This document shows, one piece after another, positions 24,350 through 35,207 of a stretch of DNA of 36,041 bases. The DNA is from RFTU01 sp046094505 (GTDB taxonomy: Bacteria > Pseudomonadota > Gammaproteobacteria > Burkholderiales > Burkholderiaceae_C). A program made the translations under genes and the position numbers. The DNA is taken from the NCBI GenBank assembly GCA_046094505.1, contig JBJTHN010000040.1, forward strand, positions 1 to 36,041, given 5' to 3'. Every line of letters starts with the position of its first letter. Positions within the stretch are counted from its first letter, which is position 1. The notes below the pieces were generated by a model. The model was given only the letters and a program-made list of their open reading frames with translations. It did not search any database and was not told the origin of the DNA.

Positions 24350-25262
24350 TGCATCCTCTTCACCCCCCCCGAATGCGGCTGGTGTGGCTACCCACACCGG
24401 GCACGCGGGGCCCTTGGTGCGCGCGGCCCGCGAGGCGCGTGGCCAAAGCCTTCAGCACCTGTCGGTGCTGCTGAAGATTTCCGAGCGTCGCCTTCAGGCT
24501 TTTGAAGAAGAGCGTTGGAGCGAGGTGGGTGACCGCACCTTCATTCGCGCCCTGGCGCAGCGGCTGTGCCGGCACCTGGGCCTGGACCCTCAGCCCATCT
24601 TGCAGTCGCTGCCCGCGCCCATGGTGGAGCCCTTGCGGGCTATCGAGCGCAGCGCCTCCCCAATGGCTGGCTCCATGTCTGCTTCAGGCGCCACGCGCCT
24701 GGCCCCGATGGACGACCGCCGCTCGGGTGCTGCCTGGTTCACACCGGTTCGGGCCGGGGTGGCGGTGATCCTCTTGGCCGCAGGGTCACTGGCCCTGTTG
24801 CCCGCGGACACTTGGGGTCCCATGACGGAGCAGGCGCCGCCTGCACAGTCCACCCCTTCCGCCCCTTCCGTCCCTTCCGCTGACCCTGCTCAGGCCGCTG
24901 CGCCCGAGGGGGCCGCATCGGCCCCAGCGGAGGGGGTGGCCGCGGCGCCGGCGGTGGTGGCCGCGTCTGAACCCGCTGCGGTTTTACCCGCCGTTCAGGC
25001 AGTAGGCGCCATGCCGGCGAGCGCCGCCGCAGGGCTGCAGCTGACGGCCCGTCAAGACACCTGGGTACAGGTCAGCGATGCCAAGGGTGTGGTCCTGCTG
25101 TCGCGCCTGCTGCGCAACGGGGAAACCGTGGACGTCGAGGGTACGCGGCCCTTGCGTCTTCGAGTGGGCAATGCGGCCGGCACCGAGGCCCGTTGGCTGG
25201 GCCGCCTTGTGCCCCTGCAAGACGTTCAACGCAACAATGTGGCCGATGTCGAGTTGCCCTGA
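24342..25262 (+). CDS. rodZ: RodZ-like helix-turn-helix membrane protein
   Basis: Cell-shape protein that links MreB to the membrane. 306 aa from ATG 24342. The cytoplasmic HTH domain (about 25-95) has VRAAREARGQSLQHLSVLLK and 'RTFIRALAQRLCRHLGL'. One membrane segment is at about 138-156 (VAVILLAAGSLALLP). An Ala/Pro-rich periplasmic linker follows, then a C-terminal domain of the DUF4115 type (LQLTARQDTWVQVSDAKGVV, ending LGRLVPLQDVQ). The ORF is open from 24240, but that part overlaps pilW and has no family likeness. Its place between pilW and ispG is a conserved gene order. Confidence 0.88.
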   Translation: MSDASSSPPPNAAGVATHTGHAGPLVRAAREARGQSLQHLSVLLKISERRLQAFEEERWSEVGDRTFIRALAQRLCRHLGLDPQPILQSLPAPMVEPLRAIERSASPMAGSMSASGATRLAPMDDRRSGAAWFTPVRAGVAVILLAAGSLALLPADTWGPMTEQAPPAQSTPSAPSVPSADPAQAAAPEGAASAPAEGVAAAPAVVAASEPAAVLPAVQAVGAMPASAAAGLQLTARQDTWVQVSDAKGVVLLSRLLRNGETVDVEGTRPLRLRVGNAAGTEARWLGRLVPLQDVQRNNVADVELP

Positions 25263-25304
25263 AGGCGGCCCTGTCATGCCTTTGATCCTGCGGGAGCCCC
25301 CACC

Positions 25305-26592
<1,288 letters not shown>

Positions 26593-26600
<8 letters not shown>

Positions 26601-27909
26601 GCGAATTGCCGGCGTCAAGGGGATGAACGATCTCCTGCCGCCCGACAGTGCACAGTGGGACTGGCTCGAGGAGCGCATTCGCTCGGTGATGCAGCGTTGG
26701 GGTTACCAGGTTGTGCGCACCCCCATCGTGGAGCCCACGGCCCTGTTCGTGCGCGGACTGGGCGAAGTCACCGACATCGTCGAGAAGGAGATGTATTCCT
26801 TCGTCGACCGCCTCAACGGGGACCCGCTGACCCTGCGCCCGGAGGGCACGGCAGGTGTGGTGCGCGCCGCGATTGAACACAAGCTGCTGTATGAAGGCGG
26901 CAAGCGCCTGTACTACGTGGGGCCCATGTTCCGCCATGAGCGGCCGCAAAAGGGCCGCTACCGCCAGTTCCACCAGGTGGGCGTTGAGGTACTGGGGTGG
27001 CCCGGCCCTGATGTGGATGCCGAAGTGATCCTGCTGGTGCGCGCTCTTTGGAAGGAGCTGGGCCTGCAGGAAGGCCGAGATGTCCATCTGGAACTCAACA
27101 GTCTGGGCCAGCCTGCCGAGCGCGCTGCGCACCGCCAGGCCCTGATTGCGCACTTCGAGGCACACGCGTCGTCGCTGGACGAGGAAGCGCTGCGGCGGCT
27201 GCACACCAACGCGCTGCGGGTGTTGGACAGCAAGCACCCCGCCGTCCAAGCGGTGGCCGAAACGGCGCCCCGTCTGCTCGACTTTCTAGGCCCCGAATCA
27301 CAGGCGCACTTGGACGCCGTGCGGGCGGTCTTGGAATCCTGCGGGGTGCCTTACCGCATCAACCCCCGCTTGGTTCGGGGCATGGATTACTACAACCTCA
27401 CCGTGTTTGAGTGGGTCACGGACCAGCTGGGTGCACAGGGCACCGTCTGCGGGGGCGGGCGCTACGACGGCCTCATGGAGCAGCTTGGCGGCAAGCCGGC
27501 TCCTGCGGTGGGTTGGGGCTTGGGCATCGAGCGGCTGTTGCTGCTCCTGCAGGCCTTGGGTCGTATCCCGGCACCGGTGCCGCCCGACGTCTACGCCATC
27601 GTGCCCGATGCCCCTGCATTGGCTCCGGCCATGGTGACCCTCGAGGCCCTGCGGCAGGCCGGCGTTCACGCCGTGCTGCACGCTGCAGGCGAGCAGGGGC
27701 CGGGCAGCATGAAGTCCCAGTTCCGAAAGGCCGATGCCAGCGGCGCACGGTTTGCCTTGGTGTTCGGCGGTGATGAACTGGCCGCGGGCGAGGTGACCCT
27801 CAAGTCGCTGCGCGACGGACAGGCCCATCAGCAGCGGCATTCCTTGGCCGACGTGGCGAGCTGGGCAGCCAGCCTGTTGCCCGGCAGCGATAATCAAGGG
27901 TTGGCTTGA
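26593..27909 (+). CDS. hisS: Histidyl-tRNA synthetase
   Basis: Class II aminoacyl-tRNA synthetase for histidine, 438 aa. Motif 1 lies after GVKGMNDLLPPDS. Motif 2 is YYVGPMFRHERPQKGRYRQF. The HisA-type histidine motif is in LVRGMDYYNLTVFEW. Motif 3 is at 'PAVGWGLGIERLLLLL'. The C-terminal anticodon-binding domain (VPPDVYAIVPDA onwards) is present. It starts inside the last codons of ispG, so it is likely coupled. HisZ, an inactive paralogue of this fold, is encoded at the right end of the window. Confidence 0.96.
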
Positions 27910-27963
27910 GGCCAGGGCCGCTTGGCCCCGCTTCAGGCAAGATCCACCCACCACACATTTCCC

Positions 27964-28704
27964 ATGGCCTCACAACTCGATCTGCAAGAGCAGGAACAGC
28001 TGGACCAACTCAGGTCGTTCTGGAACCGTTGGGGCAACCTGCTGACCTGGGCGCTGACCCTGGTGCTGCTGGCCTTTGCCGGCTACAACGGATGGCAATG
28101 GTGGCAACGCGAACAGGGCCAAAAGGCCAGTGCCCTGCATGCGGAACTGGAGCGGGCAGCGCAGGAAGGCGAGACCGAGCGTGTCAAGGCCGCTTGGTCA
28201 GACCTCAAGGCCCGCTACGCCGGGACGGCTTATGCCGCTCAAGGGGCGCTGGTGGCCGCCAAGGCCTTGATCGACAAGGGGCAGGCCCCCGAGGCGATTG
28301 AGCCCTTGCAGTGGGCTGCGGGTGCCGCACCGGATGAAGGGCTCAAGGCCGTGGCCCGGCTGCGCTGGGCCGGTGTGCTGCTCGACCTAGCCAAGGCCGA
28401 AGAAGCGTTGGCGGTCTTGGACAAGGCCAAGGGCCTGGGGTTTGATGCCCTTGTGGAGGACCGACGCGGCGACGCACTGTTGGCCCTAGGCAAAGCAGAT
28501 GAGGCGCGTGAGGCCTTCAAGGCGGCCTACAAGGCGTTCCCGGCCGACCTCGATTACCGGCGCCTGTTGGAGGCCAAATTGATGGCCTTGGGTGTCGACC
28601 CGGCTACGGTGGTGCCCCCGCCGGCCAAGGAAGCGGGCCCCGGCAGCAGGGCATCGGCCGACAAGGCCATGCAGGCTACCGAACTGAAGCGGGAGATGGC
28701 ATGA
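27964..28704 (+). CDS. yfgM: YfgM-like membrane-anchored TPR protein
   Basis: A periplasmic protein of 246 aa anchored by one N-terminal helix (about 25-43: NLLTWALTLVLLAFAGYNGW), preceded by the charged start MASQLDLQEQEQLDQLRSFW. In E. coli YfgM works with the chaperone PpiD at the SecYEG translocon. TPR-like helices continue (YAGTAYAAQGALVAAKALID; LRWAGVLLDLAKAEEALAVL). ATG 27964 gives the family start; the upstream in-frame start at 27922 adds unrelated residues. Order hisS-yfgM-bamB-der is conserved in beta- and gammaproteobacteria. Its stop overlaps bamB by 4 bp. Confidence 0.85.
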   Translation: MASQLDLQEQEQLDQLRSFWNRWGNLLTWALTLVLLAFAGYNGWQWWQREQGQKASALHAELERAAQEGETERVKAAWSDLKARYAGTAYAAQGALVAAKALIDKGQAPEAIEPLQWAAGAAPDEGLKAVARLRWAGVLLDLAKAEEALAVLDKAKGLGFDALVEDRRGDALLALGKADEAREAFKAAYKAFPADLDYRRLLEAKLMALGVDPATVVPPPAKEAGPGSRASADKAMQATELKREMA

Positions 28705-29846
28705 CCCAGGCCTACAGCCGACCCTTGGCGCGCAGCGCCGCCGCATGGGCTTTGTTGGGCCTCATGGCCCTGCCGGGCTGCGCTTTGTGGTCTGACAAGC
28801 CCAAGCCTGCCGCGCTTGAAGCCCTCACACCGGCTGCAACCGTGACCGCCCTGTGGTCGGCCGCAGACGGGCGGGTCGAATTTCCGATGCAGCCCGGTAT
28901 GGCCGGTGGGCGTTTGGCCACGGCCGCTTCAGACGGCACCGTGACCGTACGGGCTTTGGAGCGTGCCGCCGTACTGTGGACCGCCAAGGCCGGCACGCGC
29001 TTGGCTGCCGGCGTGGGTTTTGATGGCGAGCGTGCCGCGGTCGTCACCGCCGACAACGAATTGGTGGTGATGGCCAAGGGGCAGGTGAGTTGGCGCAAGC
29101 GTTTGTCTTCGCGTGTGAGCACGGCGCCACTGGTGGCCGGTGAGCGCGTATTCGTGCTGGGGTTGGACCGCGCTGTGGAAGCGTATGACGCCCTGGACGG
29201 GCGCTATCTGTGGCGCCTGCAGCGCAGCAGCGACCCGCTGTCGGTGAACTTGAACGGCGTTCTGATGCCCATCGGCGACACCCTGGTGGTGGGCCAGGGC
29301 GCGCGTTTGGTGGGCGTAGACCCCACCCGTGGATCGGTGCGTTGGGACTTCCCCATGGCCACGCCGCGCGGCTCCAACGAAGTGGAGCGGCTTGCCGATT
29401 TGGTGGGCCCCGCACTGCGCTTGGGCAACGACACCGTCTGTGCACGTGCATTTCAGTCGGCGGTGGCCTGTCTGGACATCAGCCGCGGTGCGCTGCGCTG
29501 GACCCGCAACGCGGGCGGGGTGCAGGCTGTTGGGGGCAACGCGTCGGTCATCGTCGGAACCGACGGTAGCGACCGCATGAGCGGTTGGCGCGCCGATTCT
29601 GGCGAGCTGCTGTGGAGCCACGAGCGCTTTGTGCACCGGCAACTCGGTGGCGTGGCCACCTGGGGAGCTTGGGTGGCTGTGGGCGACGCTCAGGGACAGG
29701 TCCACGTCATGGAGCCCAGCAGTGGCAAAACCCTCTTGCGCCTGAGCACCGATGGTGGCGCCATTACGGCCGCGCCTCGGGTGGCCGGTAAGGTGATGGT
29801 GGTGGTCACGCGCAAGGGCGGCGTGTACGTCTGGCAGGCGCCGTGA
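28701..29846 (+). CDS. bamB: Outer membrane assembly lipoprotein BamB
   Basis: Eight-bladed beta-propeller lipoprotein of the BAM complex. 381 aa. The signal peptide ends in the lipobox LPGC (Cys27). PQQ-like blades follow: 'DGTVTVRALERAAVLWTAKA', 'VAYDAL'-type strands such as VEAYDALDGRYLWRLQ, and VACLDISRGALRWTRNAG. The start overlaps the yfgM stop (ATGA), and the stop overlaps the GTG of der. Together with bamD at 17006-17836 it makes two BAM subunits in this window, though in different transcripts. Confidence 0.93.
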   Translation: MTQAYSRPLARSAAAWALLGLMALPGCALWSDKPKPAALEALTPAATVTALWSAADGRVEFPMQPGMAGGRLATAASDGTVTVRALERAAVLWTAKAGTRLAAGVGFDGERAAVVTADNELVVMAKGQVSWRKRLSSRVSTAPLVAGERVFVLGLDRAVEAYDALDGRYLWRLQRSSDPLSVNLNGVLMPIGDTLVVGQGARLVGVDPTRGSVRWDFPMATPRGSNEVERLADLVGPALRLGNDTVCARAFQSAVACLDISRGALRWTRNAGGVQAVGGNASVIVGTDGSDRMSGWRADSGELLWSHERFVHRQLGGVATWGAWVAVGDAQGQVHVMEPSSGKTLLRLSTDGGAITAAPRVAGKVMVVVTRKGGVYVWQAP

Positions 29847-31195
29847 AACCCGTCATCGCCCTGGTGGGGCGGCCCAATGTGGGCAAGTCCACCCTGTTCA
29901 ATCGCATCACCAAGAGCCGCGATGCGATCGTGGCCGACTTCGCAGGCTTGACGCGTGACCGCCACTACGGCGACGCCCGCCATGGGGGCCAGGAATTCAT
30001 CGTCATCGACACTGGCGGCTTCGAGCCGCAAAAGCCCACGGGCGTGGTGGCGGAGATGGCCAAGCAGACCAAGCAGGCGGTGGCCGAAGCCGATACCGTG
30101 GTATTCGTGGTTGATGTGCGCTCGGGCCTGTCCGCGCAGGATGCTGATATCGCACGCTACCTGCGCTCGGTGAACAAGCGCACGCACTTGGCGGTGAACA
30201 AGGCCGAGGGCATGAGCGACTCACCCCTATTGGCCGAGTTCCACGAGCTGGGCATGGGCGAGCCCCATCCCGTGTCGGCTGCGCACGGCCAGGGTATCCG
30301 CAGCCTCCTGGATGCAGTGCTCGAGCCGTTCATGCCGGATCCGGCCGATGCGGCCGAGGGTGACACCGAAGAAGCCGGTGCTGAGGGCACCCTGCGCCTG
30401 GCTGTGGCTGGCCGGCCCAATGTGGGCAAGTCCACCTTGATCAACACCTGGCTGGGCGAGGAACGCCTGGTGGCCTTCGACATGCCGGGTACCACCCGGG
30501 ATGCGATCAAGGTACCCCTGGAGCGGGGCGGGCGGCGTTACGAGATCATCGACACGGCCGGCCTTCGCCGCAAAGGCCGTGTGTTCGAGGCCATCGAGAA
30601 GTTTTCAGTGGTCAAGACCCTGCAGGCCATCGCCGACGCAAATGTGGCGGTGTTGCTGCTGGATGCCACGCAGGGGGTAGGCGACCAGGACGCCCACATC
30701 GCCGGCTACATCCTGGAGTCTGGCCGTGCGGTGGTGATCGCGGTCAACAAGTGGGACGCCATCGACAGCTACCAACGCCAAATGCTGGAGCGCTCCATCG
30801 AGCAGCGCCTGGCCTTTTTGAAGTTTGCGCCCAGTGTGCGCATTTCGGCGCTGAAGCGGCAAGGCCTGGGTCCGCTGTGGAAGGCCATCGACGACGTACA
30901 CGCCAGCGCCACGGCCAAACTGTCGACACCGGTGCTGACACGCTTGCTGCACGAGGCGGTGGAGCACCAGCAGCCCAAACGGGCGGGCGCGTTTCGACCG
31001 AAGCTGCGCTATGCCCACCAGGGCGGACGAAACCCGCCGGTGGTGGTCATCCATGGCACCAACCTGGAGCATGTGACGGATTCCTACAAGCGCTACCTCG
31101 AAGGGCGCTTCAGGGAACATTTCAAGCTCGTGGGCACTCCAATGCGCATCGAGTTCAAGAGCGGACACAACCCCTTCACCGACGGCGCCTCCTGA
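29843..31195 (+). CDS. der: Ribosome biogenesis GTPase Der (EngA)
   Basis: Essential GTPase with two tandem G domains that helps mature the 50S subunit. 450 aa. The first P-loop is GRPNVGKST (9-17) and the second lies in AGRPNVGKSTLINTW (about 189-203). G3 elements appear as DTGG and DTAG, and the switch region as 'AGLTRDRHYGD'. The NKxD motif of the second domain is in AVNKWDAID. A C-terminal KH-like domain ends the protein (GTNLEHVTDSYKRYLEGRF). The start is GTG 29843, overlapping the bamB stop. Confidence 0.96.
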   Translation: MKPVIALVGRPNVGKSTLFNRITKSRDAIVADFAGLTRDRHYGDARHGGQEFIVIDTGGFEPQKPTGVVAEMAKQTKQAVAEADTVVFVVDVRSGLSAQDADIARYLRSVNKRTHLAVNKAEGMSDSPLLAEFHELGMGEPHPVSAAHGQGIRSLLDAVLEPFMPDPADAAEGDTEEAGAEGTLRLAVAGRPNVGKSTLINTWLGEERLVAFDMPGTTRDAIKVPLERGGRRYEIIDTAGLRRKGRVFEAIEKFSVVKTLQAIADANVAVLLLDATQGVGDQDAHIAGYILESGRAVVIAVNKWDAIDSYQRQMLERSIEQRLAFLKFAPSVRISALKRQGLGPLWKAIDDVHASATAKLSTPVLTRLLHEAVEHQQPKRAGAFRPKLRYAHQGGRNPPVVVIHGTNLEHVTDSYKRYLEGRFREHFKLVGTPMRIEFKSGHNPFTDGAS

Positions 31196-31311
31196 TGTCC
31201 TGACCGGACCACGGGGCCGCGCCAGCCCTCCACACACCATGCCCATGGACAAATCGCGTCTATAGGCTTGTGTTAATGTGCAAGAACAAGAACCTCAACA
31301 CGGAACATATC

Positions 31312-31563
31312 GTGAGCAACAAAGGCCAACTCCTGCAGGATCCGTTCCTCAATCTTTTGCGCAAGGAACACGTGCCGGTGTCCATCTACTTGGTCAACGG
31401 CATCAAGCTCCAGGGGCATATCGAATCGTTCGACCAGTACGTGGTGCTGCTGCGCAACACGGTCACCCAGATGGTCTACAAGCACGCCATCTCTACGGTG
31501 GTGCCCGGACGCGCCGTGAATTTCCACACGCAGGAAGCTCAGGACTCCCAGGACGGCCAGTAA
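31312..31563 (+). CDS. hfq: RNA chaperone Hfq
   Basis: Ring-shaped hexameric Sm-like protein that pairs small RNAs with mRNAs. 83 aa from GTG 31312. The N-terminus SNKGQLLQDPFLNLLRKEHV and Sm1 (SIYLVNGIKLQGHIESFD) are intact. Sm2 carries YKHAIST (Tyr56-Lys57-His58). The short C-terminal tail is acidic. The frame is open from an ATG at 31270, but the extra 14 residues are not in the family; the GTG gives the usual MSNKGQ start. The 116-bp gap after der is AT-richer than its surroundings and probably holds an hfq promoter, but I cannot fix its boxes. Confidence 0.95.
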   Translation: MSNKGQLLQDPFLNLLRKEHVPVSIYLVNGIKLQGHIESFDQYVVLLRNTVTQMVYKHAISTVVPGRAVNFHTQEAQDSQDGQ

Positions 31564-31567
31564 GGCC

Positions 31568-32776
31568 ATGGGGAGCCACCGCGTCGACCACACGGCTGAA
31601 CCCGCCAACCGCGTGGTGTTGGTGGGGGTCGACCTCGGCCCGGATTCGCCATTTGAGGCCAGCCTGGATGAGTTGGCGCAACTGGCCGAGTCGGCGGGCG
31701 ACCGCCCGGTGGCCCGCCTGACCGCGCGTCGGCGCGCACCCGACCCGGCGCTGTTCGTGGGCAGCGGCAAGGCCGAGGAAATCAAGGGCATGGTGGCCGA
31801 GCAGGGCGCGCACGGTGTCCTGTTCGATCAGGCCCTGTCGCCGGCGCAGCAGCGCAACCTCGAGCGCTTCCTGGGCGTACCCGTGGCCGATCGCACCGCG
31901 CTGATCCTGGAAATCTTTGCCCAACGTGCCCAGAGCCATGAAGGCAAGCTGCAGGTGGAATTGGCGCGCTTGCAGTACGTCTCCACCCGCTTGGTGCGCC
32001 GTTGGAGCCACCTGGAACGGCAGCAAGGGGGCATCGGCACCCGAGGTGGCCCTGGCGAAACCCAGATCGAGTTGGACCGACGCATGATTGGGGAACGCAT
32101 CAAGACCGTGACGGCGCGGCTGGAGAAGGTCAAGCGCCAGCGCGGCACGCAGCGCCGGTCCCGCGAGCGCTCGGGCGCCTTCCGGGTCTCTTTGGTGGGC
32201 TACACCAACGCCGGCAAGAGCACCCTGTTCAATGCACTGGTCAAGGCGCGCACCTACGCAGCCGATCAGCTCTTTGCCACGCTGGACACCACCACGCGTT
32301 CGCTGTGGTTGGAGCAGGCGGGCCGCTCGGTGTCCCTGTCTGACACCGTGGGTTTCATCCGCGATCTGCCCCACAAGCTGGTGGAGGCCTTCGAGGCCAC
32401 CCTGCTCGAAGCCGCCGACGCCGACTTGCTGTTGCACGTGGTGGATGCGGCCAACCCCCAGGCCACCGAGCAGATCCATGAGGTTCAGCGGGTGCTGTGC
32501 GAGATCGGTGCAGACACCGTTCCACAGTTGATGGTGTTCAACAAGATCGACGCCCTTCAACCCAGCCAACAGCCGCGCCACCTGGTCGACCAAATCGAGC
32601 GCGAAGGCGGTGAGCGCAGCACGCGCGTGTTCGTCAGCGCGGTATCCGGCCAGGGCTTGGATGAATTGCGCGCGCAGATTGCCCAAGCTGCAGCCGCGCA
32701 CACCCGAAGCGATCCTCGGGCCTTGCCCGATCCACGATTTGAATCTGCACGATCGACCGAGTGGTCGACCCTCTAG
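31568..32776 (+). CDS. hflX: Ribosome-associated GTPase HflX
   Basis: GTPase that splits stalled 70S ribosomes, notably after heat. 402 aa. The N-terminal nucleotide-binding-like domain is followed by the glycine-rich signature GGIGTRGGPGETQIELDRR. The G domain begins with the P-loop GYTNAGKS (211-218). G2/G3 are in 'FATLDTTTRSLWL' and 'SDTVGFIRDLPHKLVEAF', and NKxD in MVFNKIDALQ. It lies 4 bp after hfq and 2 bp before hflK, the widespread hfq-hflX-hflK-hflC order. Confidence 0.95.
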   Translation: MGSHRVDHTAEPANRVVLVGVDLGPDSPFEASLDELAQLAESAGDRPVARLTARRRAPDPALFVGSGKAEEIKGMVAEQGAHGVLFDQALSPAQQRNLERFLGVPVADRTALILEIFAQRAQSHEGKLQVELARLQYVSTRLVRRWSHLERQQGGIGTRGGPGETQIELDRRMIGERIKTVTARLEKVKRQRGTQRRSRERSGAFRVSLVGYTNAGKSTLFNALVKARTYAADQLFATLDTTTRSLWLEQAGRSVSLSDTVGFIRDLPHKLVEAFEATLLEAADADLLLHVVDAANPQATEQIHEVQRVLCEIGADTVPQLMVFNKIDALQPSQQPRHLVDQIEREGGERSTRVFVSAVSGQGLDELRAQIAQAAAAHTRSDPRALPDPRFESARSTEWSTL

Positions 32777-32778
32777 CC

Positions 32779-34026
32779 ATGAACCTGATTGCCCGACTCA
32801 AAGACCGGCTGCGCCGCGGCCAACTGATCTTCAACGAAGGCGGCCGTCCGCAAGGCCCGCCGGACCTGGATGAACTGTGGCGCGACTTCAACCGCAAGCT
32901 CTCTGGCCTCTTGTCGGGCAAAGGCGGCCGCGGGGGCGGTGGCGACGGTGAAGGCTCCGGCAGCGCGCCGCCGGACTCCAAGGGGGCGGGTCTGGGCGTG
33001 GGCCTGATCTCGGGTGTGTTGGGCCTGATTTGGCTGGGCAGCGGCTTCTTCATCGTGCAGGAAGGCCAGCAAGCGGTTGTCACCTCTTTCGGCAAGTATG
33101 GCTACACCGCCGATGCCGGTTTCCAGTGGCGCTTCCCCTATCCCTTCCAGGCACACGAGACCGTGCCGGTGACGCAGCTTCGCTCTTTGGAAGTGGGTCG
33201 CAGCGGGGTGGTGCAGGCCACGGGCCTGCGCGACTCGGCCATGCTCACGCAGGACGAAAACATCGTGGACATCCGCTTTACGGTGCAGTACCGGCTTAAG
33301 GATGCGCGCGCCTACCTGTTTGAAAACCGTGGACCCGACGAGGCGGTGATTCAAGCCTCGGAGTCGGCCGTGCGCGAGATTGTGGGCCGCAGCAAGGTCG
33401 ACCAGGTGCTGTACGAGCAGCGCGATGCCATCGCTGCCGACTTGGTGAAGTCGGTTCAGGCGCAGCTGGACCGCCTGAACTCGGGCATTCTGGTGGCCAA
33501 TATCAACGTGCAGAACGTGCAGGTGCCCGAACAGGTCCAGGCCGCTTTCAACGACGCGGTGAAGGCAGGTGCCGACCGCGACCGCCTGAAGAACGAGGGC
33601 CAGGCTTATGCCAGCGACGTGATTCCCAAGGCACGCGGCACGGCCGCGCGGCTCTTGGAGGAAGCAGAAGGCTACCGGTCGCGGGTGGTGGCGCAGGCCG
33701 AGGGTGATTCGCAGCGCTTCAAGTCGGTGCTGTCCGAGTACAAGAAAGCGCCGGCGGTCACCCGAGACCGGATGTACATCGAGACCATGCAGCAGGTCTA
33801 CCAGAACGTCAGCAAGGTCATGATCGACAACAAGGCCAATTCCAGCCTGTTGTACCTGCCCCTGGACCGCATCCTGCAGCAGTCGGTGCAGGCTGGCCCG
33901 GGCTCTGCAGCCGTGGGGGGCAGCCCATCCACAGGCGCTCCTGAAGTGGGCAACACCACGGCCCCCGCGCCGGTCGACACGCGCTCGCGAGATGGGCAGC
34001 GCAGCCGCGACCGCGACGCACGCTGA
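32779..34026 (+). CDS. hflK: FtsH-modulating membrane protein HflK
   Basis: Stomatin/prohibitin-like protein which with HflC forms a large periplasmic-facing cage around the FtsH protease and restrains it. 415 aa. The N-terminal cytoplasmic part is Gly-rich and contains GPPDLDELWRDFNRKLSGLL, followed by one membrane helix (about 72-95: LGVGLISGVLGLIWLGSGFF). The SPFH domain has VVTSFGKYGYTADAGFQWRF and TQDENIVDIRFTVQYRL, then a long helix with DRDRLKNEGQAYASDVIPKA. ATG 32779 is preferred over a GTG at 32761 that overlaps hflX. The C-terminal tail is Ser/Arg/Asp-rich. Confidence 0.93.
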   Translation: MNLIARLKDRLRRGQLIFNEGGRPQGPPDLDELWRDFNRKLSGLLSGKGGRGGGGDGEGSGSAPPDSKGAGLGVGLISGVLGLIWLGSGFFIVQEGQQAVVTSFGKYGYTADAGFQWRFPYPFQAHETVPVTQLRSLEVGRSGVVQATGLRDSAMLTQDENIVDIRFTVQYRLKDARAYLFENRGPDEAVIQASESAVREIVGRSKVDQVLYEQRDAIAADLVKSVQAQLDRLNSGILVANINVQNVQVPEQVQAAFNDAVKAGADRDRLKNEGQAYASDVIPKARGTAARLLEEAEGYRSRVVAQAEGDSQRFKSVLSEYKKAPAVTRDRMYIETMQQVYQNVSKVMIDNKANSSLLYLPLDRILQQSVQAGPGSAAVGGSPSTGAPEVGNTTAPAPVDTRSRDGQRSRDRDAR

Positions 34027-34045
34027 AGCCCGGAGGACACAAGAT

Positions 34046-34939
34046 ATGAACCGAATTGGACTGTGGTTGGCTGCCGGTTTGGCGGCGTTGATGCTGGCTT
34101 TCTCGATGCTGTTCGTGGTGGACCAGCGCCAGGTGGGTGTGGTGTACGCGCTGGGTGAAATCAAGGAAGTGATCACCGAGCCCGGCCTGAAGTGGAAGAT
34201 GCCACCACCCCTGCAGAACGTGGTGTTCCTGGACAAACGCATCCAGACGCTGGACAGCCCTGAGACGCGCCCCATCTTCACCGCTGAGAAGAAGAGCCTG
34301 ATCATCGACTGGCTGGTCAAGTGGCGCATTGCCGAGCCGCGGCAGTTCATCCGCAACAACGGCGTGGACATGCGCAACCTGGAGAACCGCCTGTCGCCGG
34401 TGGTTCAGGCGGCCTTCAACGAGGAGATCACCAAGCGCACCGTCAGTGGTGTGTTGGCAGCCGACCGCGACAAGGTGATGAACGGGGTGCGTGAGCGCTT
34501 GGCCGATGAGGCCAAGTCCTTCGGTATCGAAATCATCGATGTGCGCATCAAGCGCGTGGACTTCGTGGCCGATATCACCGACGCGGTGTACCGGCGGATG
34601 GAATCCGAGCGCAAACAGGTGGCCAACGAGCTGCGCTCCCAAGGATCGGCCGAGGGCGAAAAGATCCGCGCCGATGCCGACCGCCAGCGCGAGGTGATCA
34701 TTGCCGAGGCCTACCGCGATGCCCAGAAGATCAAGGGTGAGGGCGACGCCAAGGCGTCTGCCTTGTATGCCGACTCCTTTGGCCGTGACCCGCAGTTCGC
34801 ACAGTTCTACCGAAGCCTGGAGGCCTACCGCGCCACCTTCCGCAGCCGCAGCGACGTGATGGTCATGGACCCTTCCAGCGACTTCTTCAAGGCCATGCGC
34901 AGCAGCGGTTCGGGCAGCGCACCGCCGCCGGCCCGCTGA
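34046..34939 (+). CDS. hflC: FtsH-modulating membrane protein HflC
   Basis: Partner of HflK in the FtsH-restraining complex. 297 aa from ATG 34046, with the strong ribosome site CGGAGGA. The N-terminal helix (LWLAAGLAALMLAFSMLFVV) anchors it. The SPFH domain follows with VDQRQVGVVYALGEIKEVI and 'EPGLKWKMPPPLQNVVFLDK'. A C-terminal coiled-coil helix (RSQGSAEGEKIRADADRQRE) is visible. An open frame back to 33992 overlaps the hflK tail and has no family likeness. Confidence 0.94.
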   Translation: MNRIGLWLAAGLAALMLAFSMLFVVDQRQVGVVYALGEIKEVITEPGLKWKMPPPLQNVVFLDKRIQTLDSPETRPIFTAEKKSLIIDWLVKWRIAEPRQFIRNNGVDMRNLENRLSPVVQAAFNEEITKRTVSGVLAADRDKVMNGVRERLADEAKSFGIEIIDVRIKRVDFVADITDAVYRRMESERKQVANELRSQGSAEGEKIRADADRQREVIIAEAYRDAQKIKGEGDAKASALYADSFGRDPQFAQFYRSLEAYRATFRSRSDVMVMDPSSDFFKAMRSSGSGSAPPPAR

Positions 34940-34949
34940 GGCCTCGCCG

Positions 34950-35135
34950 ATGGGCGAGACCCTGGTGCTGGCCTTGGCCTTGGTCCTGGTGATCGAAGGC
35001 CTGCTGCCCACGCTGCATCCGCCCTTGTGGCGCCGGCTGTTCGAGCAGGCACTGCAACTGTCCGACGGCCAGATCCGCTTCATGGGCATGGCCAGCGTGC
35101 TGGGCGGTTTGGCGCTGTGGCACCTCCTGGCCTAG
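34950..35135 (+). CDS. Small membrane protein, DUF2065 (YjeT-like)
   Basis: A 61-aa protein with two predicted membrane helices: LVLALALVLVIEGLLP at the start and MGMASVLGGLALWHLL at the end, with a short loop between them. DUF2065 proteins sit directly after hflC in many beta- and gammaproteobacteria; their function is unknown. It begins 10 bp after hflC, clearly in the same transcript. Confidence 0.85.
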   Translation: MGETLVLALALVLVIEGLLPTLHPPLWRRLFEQALQLSDGQIRFMGMASVLGGLALWHLLA

Positions 35136-35173
35136 CGCCGGGCCCCGTCAGGTGGGCGTCCCAAAGCGGCCGG

Positions 35174-35179
35174 TAGAAT
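35174..35179 (+). promoter_or_regulatory. Possible -10 element (TAGAAT) for hisZ
   Basis: TAGAAT lies 28 bp before the hisZ ATG in the 72-bp gap after the DUF2065 gene. No clear -35 is present, so this is only suggestive. Confidence 0.3.
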
Positions 35180-35207
35180 CCGGGCTTTAAGCGCCTGCCC
35201 GTCCTCC

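Noticed and set aside
32773..34377. Minus-strand open frame of 534 codons opposite hflK/hflC
   Set aside because: Antisense of two clear SPFH proteins; no ribosome site or known domain.
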